From NCBI GenBank assembly GCA_015680685.1, contig MNCI01006048.1, positions 48,467 to 112,466 on the forward strand: a stretch of DNA of 64,000 nt, given 5' to 3'. Under the pieces are notes generated by a model. It ran no database searches. It had not been told where the DNA came from and worked only from the letters and a program-made list of their open reading frames with translations. The stretch comes from Gnetum montanum (Eukaryota; Streptophyta; Gnetopsida; Gnetales; Gnetaceae). The translations under genes were made by a program, and so were the position numbers. Shown piece by piece: positions 58,326 to 64,000 of the stretch (its first letter is position 1; every line of letters starts with the position of its first letter).

Positions 58326-59315
58326 TGATGAGATGTGATATTGCATGCACCATGATATCACGTATGCAATATCACGGTCTATCGTCAAATCTATAAATAA
58401 GAGGTGGCACTCCCCTTGTTCCTCATCCTGTTCTAGAAATAGCAAAGCTCTGGTAATTTGATCACTCTAGAGATAGATTAATTTTCCAAGTGCCCGTAGT
58501 AGGAGTCCTAGAGTGAATGGATCTTTATTCGAACAACATTGTACCTGAACACAAGTTCTGTACGGAAATAAAGACGAACTTCCTGGATAAACCTTGCAGT
58601 GCATGGAGTAGGATTTTATTTAATGTTATTTACTGCTTTTCTAGTAATGCGATATGAGTACGACTTGATTACGAGCATCCACAGATGTGTACAAATAGTC
58701 AAGGAATCGGCTGCTCATAGCATGTGGTATGAGTATGACTTGATTACGAGCATCTAGTGTGACTACTTGGTAACCCAGTGGCATATCCAGGATCTATGCT
58801 TGGTAATCCCAGTGGTAGCCAAACACCCCGATGTGTATATTTAGTCAAGGAATCGGCTGCTCATCGCACTTAGGCTAGATAGATTCTCTCAACCCTTTCC
58901 TCCTAGTTAAGTGCCTTAGTACGACAACTTCGAGAACATGCGTTATGCGTGGTGATCCTAGTGATGATTAGCGTTTGGTAGCCACGGTTGCATCGGTTCA
59001 GGGTGTGCACAATAAGTGGGTACCGATGCTGATGCTAGTTAATTTAGACTTAGTTCATTATTTAGAGTTAGTGAGTTCCTCAACCCTTCACCTCGGTAGC
59101 ATAGGAGAAAAACATAAAAACATATAAAAATCATATACCTTGAACTTACTTAACCATACACCATGACAACTACAAGTAAGTCTGGGAAGACAACGAATGG
59201 TTAACCCTAAGTGTTCCATGAAGTGCATAGGCATTTAGTCTGCGGAGTTTAACCAGATCACGCATGCTACGCTCGTTTCGTATGTTTGAGTGTAGGGGTA
59301 CCTTGCCACTCATCA
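58326..59315 (+). repeat. Left LTR of element 3
   Basis: 990 bases, TGATGAGATGTGATATTGC...CACTCATCA. TATAAATA is at 58392-58399, preceded by a short GATATC/CAATATCACG pair. The 3' third (58810-59250) differs from elements 1 and 2, with TAGCCAAACACC and ACGACAACTTCGAG text, so it is a distinct subfamily. Confidence 0.85.
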
Positions 59316-59316
59316 T

Positions 59317-59333
59317 TGGCGCTGTTGCCGGGG
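59317..59333 (+). other. Primer binding site, tRNA-Asp (element 3)
   Basis: TGGCGCTGTTGCCGGGG, 16 of 17 matches to the complement of the plant tRNA-Asp 3' end, starting two bases after the LTR. Confidence 0.85.
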
Positions 59334-59460
59334 ACTAAGTATTTGTGCGATAAGTAGGACATAAGAGGATATTACTCACATCGTTGGGAGCTTTAACGAA
59401 CCTTAGGGTTAATCATATAGAAAAATTAAATAATAGTTAAAATAGCACACAATAACAACA

Positions 59461-61269
59461 ATGTCTTCTTCTCACAAGAGCACATCGCCTAAGGATCATA
59501 CAAAGAATAGTCGGAAATCAAAAACACATAGCCGAAATCAGCCAAGTCCTCAACAATATAGGGTGACATATACTCAACCCGATGAGTATGTAGCTGATCT
59601 TACCTTTATCCTCCATCAAGACAAACAAATGCGCTGGAGGGATTTGTTTGGTAACATAGTGTTACCTCCAGATCGATTAGTCCCTAGCATGATTATTCGT
59701 TCTTTGCCATAGACTAGCATGACTGAGCTCTATGTCGAATACGTTATGGAAGATGTTAACACAAGGGATTATCATCCCACAGATTTACAACGTATGAGGG
59801 ATGCAAGGCAGGAGAGTCAACATACACTATTGAAGGGTAAAGGCCTACATGTCCTTAGTGAAATAGGAGATGATGTTCCCCCTCCTAACGATGGTGAGGA
59901 GAATGGGTATCAGAACTTACGCTCAATGGTACATAACCCTGGTTCTGATGCCCGTGAATACCAATTGTTCATAGAGGGAACAACAACAAAAGATAAGGAC
60001 AGGCACTTTGATCATTACCACGATCAGGGCCGAAGCAACTGAAGGAAAGGTAGGAAACATCGCCATGGCTATGGTTCTCCTTCTTCTCCTCCTTCTTCTC
60101 ATCACTCACTCTCTCCTTCCACATCAGGGAGAAATCATGAATATAACAGAGAGGATAAAAGTAAGGCAAATGAGAAACCTCGACAGGAGAGTCAAGAGAG
60201 AGGACAAGGGCATGAACAAAGGGAAAGTAGGGAACAATGAAGAAATCACAGGCGTCATGAAAGAGATGATCATGATGAGCCCCTACTTACAACCCAAAGT
60301 ATGCTTAACATAACAGAGGAAATGATAATTCCCATAAGGCACTTAAAACATAGTCAGATCAGGCGTTTAGATATGAACAACATCCCATACTTTGAGGGGG
60401 GATACAACGCAGATCTGCAACATCATTTACAGGTATTCCAAAATGCCTGCGCCTTGAAAAACATTGAGAATGAGTGGTAGAAACTTAAGTTGTTTCCCAG
60501 GACACTCACCAAGGAAGCAAAGAGCTGGTACCGATCCTTAGAACTGGAAACCATCAGGAGGTGGAGTACGATGTTAGAACTATTCAACGATAAGTATCAA
60601 ATGTACTCCATAGTGTTCAATTTGCGTAAGAAAATCCAAGGATGGAAGCAAGGAATTCATGAATCCTTGGATGCTGCCATAGCCCACTACTATACATTGT
60701 TACATCGTTGCTCGGGCCATGGGTATGCATAGCAGGATCAACTCCACCACATCGTAGATGGGCTAAGGCATGAGACTAGAAGAACCCTTGGGACTTATTC
60801 CCAAGGGAGACTATCACAACTTAGAGCCCATGAAGTTCATAGCTTGTTGGAGCAAGTAGCAAATGAAGAAGGTGAGCTACAAAAAAGGGAAAGTATGGAA
60901 GAATACAACCGTGATCCCTCTCTTCGAAAGAAGGGAGTGAAATTTTGTGATGATGAGGATGAGTCACGAATTGAAGAGTTGGTGAATAGAAAAATCTTGC
61001 CAATTCAAAAACTCATAACAAAATTATCGGCTAAGGTAGATGACGTATGGAGTTCCTTAGACTCTAGACTTGAGACTGTCTTGAAAATTGTAGAAGAGTC
61101 TAAGGTAGAACAAAGTAGTGACAAAGGTAAAACAAAGTGGAGAGATTTAGGTCCTACACATAACAAGGGTAAGGAAAAAATTACTAACTCCGATGTGGCT
61201 ATGGATTCAGATTTAGACAATGATGGTTGATGTGAGATCTATGATTATGACCATCCTAAGGGATGTTGT
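59461..61269 (+). pseudogene. gag: Gag of element 3
   Basis: MSSSHKSTSPKDHTKNSRK at 59461 begins a single frame of about 600 codons with six stops (three TAG, three TGA). The N-terminal third is basic/Ser-rich, with a middle R/E/H-rich stretch. The capsid core from about 60364 reads DMNNIPYFEGGYNADLQHHL, then AKSWYRSL and FNDKYQMYSIV, ending TYSQGRLSQLRAHEV, parallel to element 1 residue for residue. A coiled-coil-like VNRKILPIQKLITKLS segment follows. At 61231-61269 comes the knuckle CEIYDYDHPKGCC, with the second Cys replaced by Tyr. One TGA sits directly before it. Confidence 0.75.
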
Positions 61270-61389
61270 CCAATCATCTCACATCTACAGGAGTCTGTGG
61301 TGTATGCACTTAATCTAAGACTTAATCAACAGCAGACACCCCATAGGTTACTTTATCCCTAAGGTAACCCAAAGAAGTTCCACCAACCC

Positions 61390-61930
61390 TAACATATTAT
61401 CCAAGTGGAACTCCCCCACAATCCATCAGATAGGATCAACAATGGCAATACCCACAGTCATGGGAGATGCCATTGCCAACACATCAATACCCTTACCAAC
61501 AACCTAACCCTTATGGATATTATGTGCAGCAGCCAATATCTCCAAGTGAGTCTACGAGTCACACAACTCCCCACCATCACAACCAAGTTTGGAAGTACTT
61601 CAGAAGGACTCCTTCTCCTGTAGGAGATACTCCATACCCACACCATCCTCCTAATCCATCCGCACCTCTTCCACCAGTAGTAGTTCCCATAACACCTCCT
61701 GCTCCAGCAATGAAAGGGGAACTTCCTCCTCAACCACAGCAACGTCATGCTGCGGGAGCTATAAATAATCAACCTGCTATTGGTTCTGATAACTGTAAAA
61801 AGAGAAGACCCTTATTTAGAACCAAAAGCCCAGACAAACTCTCGCAACAATAAGCGGTTGAGCCCATGAACACTCCTCCATCATCTAATACTTTGGAGCA
61901 TCCTTCAGTCCCATAGAGCTTAACACATAC
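61390..61930 (+). pseudogene. Pro/His/Gln-rich linker of element 3
   Basis: 61467-61853 reads MPLPTHQYPYQQPNPYGYY and PHHPPNPSAPLPPVVVP. It is in the same frame as the protease start at 61935, so Gag tail and protease form one polyprotein, with one frameshift from the Gag frame near 61460. Confidence 0.55.
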
Positions 61931-61934
61931 GGTT

Positions 61935-62660
61935 ATGTTAACTCATACCATAACTAACTGGATCAAGGTAGGCCACCTTCCCAGGAAACTAATTGATCCT
62001 GGGAGTCCCTTAATCTACCTTCAAGTCACCCAAAATGAACCACATAGGGCTATTCTTAACTTAGGTTCCGGAGTCAACTTAATTTCTTTAGAGATGTATC
62101 ATGCCTGGAGCCTATCCCAACTTAAGAAGAGTAACATTCAACTCGATATGGTGAACCAGTCCATCACCATTCCCTTAGGATCGGTGGAGGACATCATTAC
62201 GACTGTGTGTGTTTGGTCCTACCCAGCTAATTTCTTGGTGATTGAAGTGAACAACAATGAAGGGGACTTCCCAATTATAATGGGAAGGGCATGGCTTAGT
62301 ACAGTAGACACATGCCTTAGGATCCATGATCTTTCCTTGGAAATTTCTAAGATAAAAATTTCTGGAAAGATCGAGAAGAGGAAAGTTCTATGCATCACAT
62401 ACAGTGATTCATCGAGTGATGACATCGAGGAAATGCCTCCATGGAATAGGTGTTCCCTTGAAACTTTGCAACAAAGATGCCTGTATGTAGCAACCACACA
62501 AGAAGTAGTAGACACCCCGTGGTTGATAGCTACTAGAAGGAGCAGATAAATATGCATGGAATGAACTGAGGAAACCCATGCCAACAATGAAGGCATCGCC
62601 AACTTCCATCCCTCAATATAAGATCATCAATTGGGAGAAGTTGGGCAATTCTAAGAAATT
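61935..62660 (+). pseudogene. Aspartic protease of element 3
   Basis: The 204-codon open frame to 62549 contains KVGHLPRKLIDPGSP. At about 62052-62085 comes ILNLGSGVNLISLEMY, the Athila-type active site (normally LDLGASVNLLP) with the catalytic Asp changed to Asn. GDFPIIMGRAWLSTVDTCL follows at about 62262-62318, the family's PVILGRPFLATA block. It would process Gag. The D-to-N change alone should abolish catalysis, although the rest of the frame is intact. The frame ends in an S/D/E-rich tail, and RT does not follow. Confidence 0.75.
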
Positions 62661-64000
62661 CTAATAGGCGTTCATTATTTCGGATCTCTCCCTTACAACT
62701 CAGTCATGGGGGAGATGGCCACCTATGCTAACCATATGGGGCCCTCAGTTCTTTTAATTTTTTATTTTACAACATTTTTTCTTTACATGTTTTTGTTTTA
62801 CACATTTTTGCTTTACAAATTTCTTTAACTTTTCTTGTTTTTGTTTATAAATTTCTTTAACTTTCCTTGTTTTTGTTTTACAACATCATTATACTTTTTC
62901 ATTTTGTATGTGTGTGTGTGTGTATCCACCCTATAAGTTTGTCACCCAATAAGTGTTCGAACTGATGGTATGAACTATTTTCATGTTGATTGCTAATGTT
63001 TGATCTTTACCTTTAAGTCACAATGTTGATACTAAGGTATGTTTCTTTTGATATGGCAGGTAATGAGATCACTTCATCCATCCATCCACTAGTTTCTATG
63101 GTCTCTCTCAGCATGAAAATGTATAGTCCCCTTCTAATAAGAACTTTAATGAATTGGTAACTGGGCATTTCTCAAACTAAGGAAGGACTCAAGGCTTGAA
63201 AAGGGTGTGACTTCAAGGGAACTTGATGCATTTGTGTTGGCCGTTCCCTTGGGTGCTTGAATGTTTCTTCTTGAGTTTTCTTGTCATTTTGATGTCATCC
63301 AATTATCAGAAGCTGAGATAATAAAAATAATCAAGTCTTTGCATGGTGTGATTCTCATGCATAAAAACACAAAGCAAAAAGAAACACACAAAACAAAAGA
63401 GACAGAAAAAGAACAAGTGAAAATTCAAACCACACCCCTTAGATGAAATAAACTTGGGCTACAAGCACTGGTTATGGAACCAAAGTGTTCCCTCTAACAA
63501 AGATCCCTCTCGCTTCCCATTTTCTCCTTTGTTTCATCGAAATGATGGTGACTCTTTGGAGATGCATTCTTGTTATTCAAGTGGATGGTTTGGCCAAATG
63601 CATTAATGCGAAGTCACTGGACATGGTTGGTTTGAGGCTGGATTTGGAATGAGATTTGCTAAGTCCCATTAATCATGAAACACACAAGGGATTGTACACC
63701 ACCTTGTCCTTTGGATTCCATTCCATTTTCTTCTCTCCATCCTTCTCTCCATTACTCACCTCATTGCTGGTTGTATCATTAGTGTACATATTTTGGGTTG
63801 ATGCATTGTTTTCTTTTCGGTAAGTTCTTGTGGTCAAGACTTTAACTCTTGTTCCAAATGACATTCCCAGAGCCTATGGGCTCTTTGAATGTGGGTTTGT
63901 TAGGGCATTAAGGGCATGAGCCTGCTTTGGGGAGGACCCACTGACATCCCTATTTGGTGCATTAGTTAACTTCTTTTCCCTAACATTTTTGCAATTAATT
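62661..64000 (+). other. Non-coding interior of element 3
   Basis: A T-rich stretch with repeated TTTTGTTTTACA words (62755-62890) and a short GT run at about 62909-62922. It then joins the conserved family segment, with GTGACTTCAAGGGAACTTG (about 63207-63225) and GGGCAT...TTTGGGGAGGACCCACT (63903-63941). The short frames at 63261-63446 and 63673-63864 have no recognisable domain. Confidence 0.5.

Larger units (their letters stand above)
58326..64000 (+). mobile_element. Small gypsy element 3 (runs off the window)
   Basis: Left LTR 58326-59315, the best-preserved tRNA-Asp primer site, gag 59461-61269, Pro-rich linker, protease 61935-62549, then the family's conserved non-coding segment to the window end. 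No RT follows the protease within 1.4 kb, where pol would normally continue. It is therefore probably a gag-pro element. The right end is not visible. Confidence 0.8.

Noticed and set aside
59923-60169. Two minus-strand Arg-rich or Lys-rich ORFs
   Set aside because: They are the complement of the Ser/Pro/His-rich Gag segment, which reads through in one sense frame.
61458-61772. Minus-strand W/R-rich ORF
   Set aside because: It is the complement of the Pro/His-rich Gag linker of element 3, and its composition is a reflection artefact.

Overview
The window looks like intergenic DNA from a plant nuclear genome with a large, repeat-rich genome. A gymnosperm or another large-genome seed plant would fit, but the sequence alone does not settle the species. 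It holds no intact host gene. Nearly everything recognisable is a plant retrotransposon: Ty3/gypsy elements with tRNA-Asp-type primer sites, one giant Tat/Ogre-like gypsy element, and several L1-type LINEs. They are decayed by stop codons (largely TAG), frameshifts and nested insertion. Two N runs (19457-19526, 45782-45801) and three single N's (11608, 50960, 53941) mark assembly joins.

Layout. 1-2110 is a 3'-truncated LINE (endonuclease and reverse transcriptase, + strand). About 2400-27147 is a giant gypsy element: LTRs at 2400-3845 and 25624-27147, primer site at 3851, then gag, protease, reverse transcriptase, RNase H and integrase in sense order. Three things break it up: a nested 5.7 kb element (6572-12301, target duplication CACTG), an intron-containing gene on the antisense strand between protease and reverse transcriptase (about 13590-18248), and a divergent ~190 bp tandem array (18590-21530). 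27148-39120 is AT-rich with LINE fragments, a tRNA-like SINE and an imperfect tandem repeat. 39127-46081 is a ~600 bp tandem duplication whose second copy was hit by a 5.7 kb GC-richer LINE with a 14 bp target duplication; this LINE has an extra ORF after its RT. 46341-57291 is a candidate solo LTR split by a second small gypsy element (49504-57174, target duplication GAAAC). 57175-58325 is a 987 bp tandem duplication carrying a chimeric LTR. From 58326 to the window end lies a third member of the same gypsy family.

The three small gypsy elements form one family. Their LTRs begin TGATGA and end TCATCA, and carry GATATC-type palindromes just upstream of a TATAAATA box. They have a tRNA-Asp-like primer site, a Gag with an unusual CX2CX3HX4C knuckle and, in one copy, an aspartic protease. 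No RT or integrase is seen in the two complete copies, so they look non-autonomous. In the two copies that reach it, a long accessory ORF starts directly after a branch-point and splice-acceptor signal. In element 2 this ORF also has its own palindrome-plus-TATA module upstream. The observations most worth following are the spliced antisense gene inside the giant element, the internal promoter-like module with the spliced accessory ORF, and the recombinant LTR duplication.
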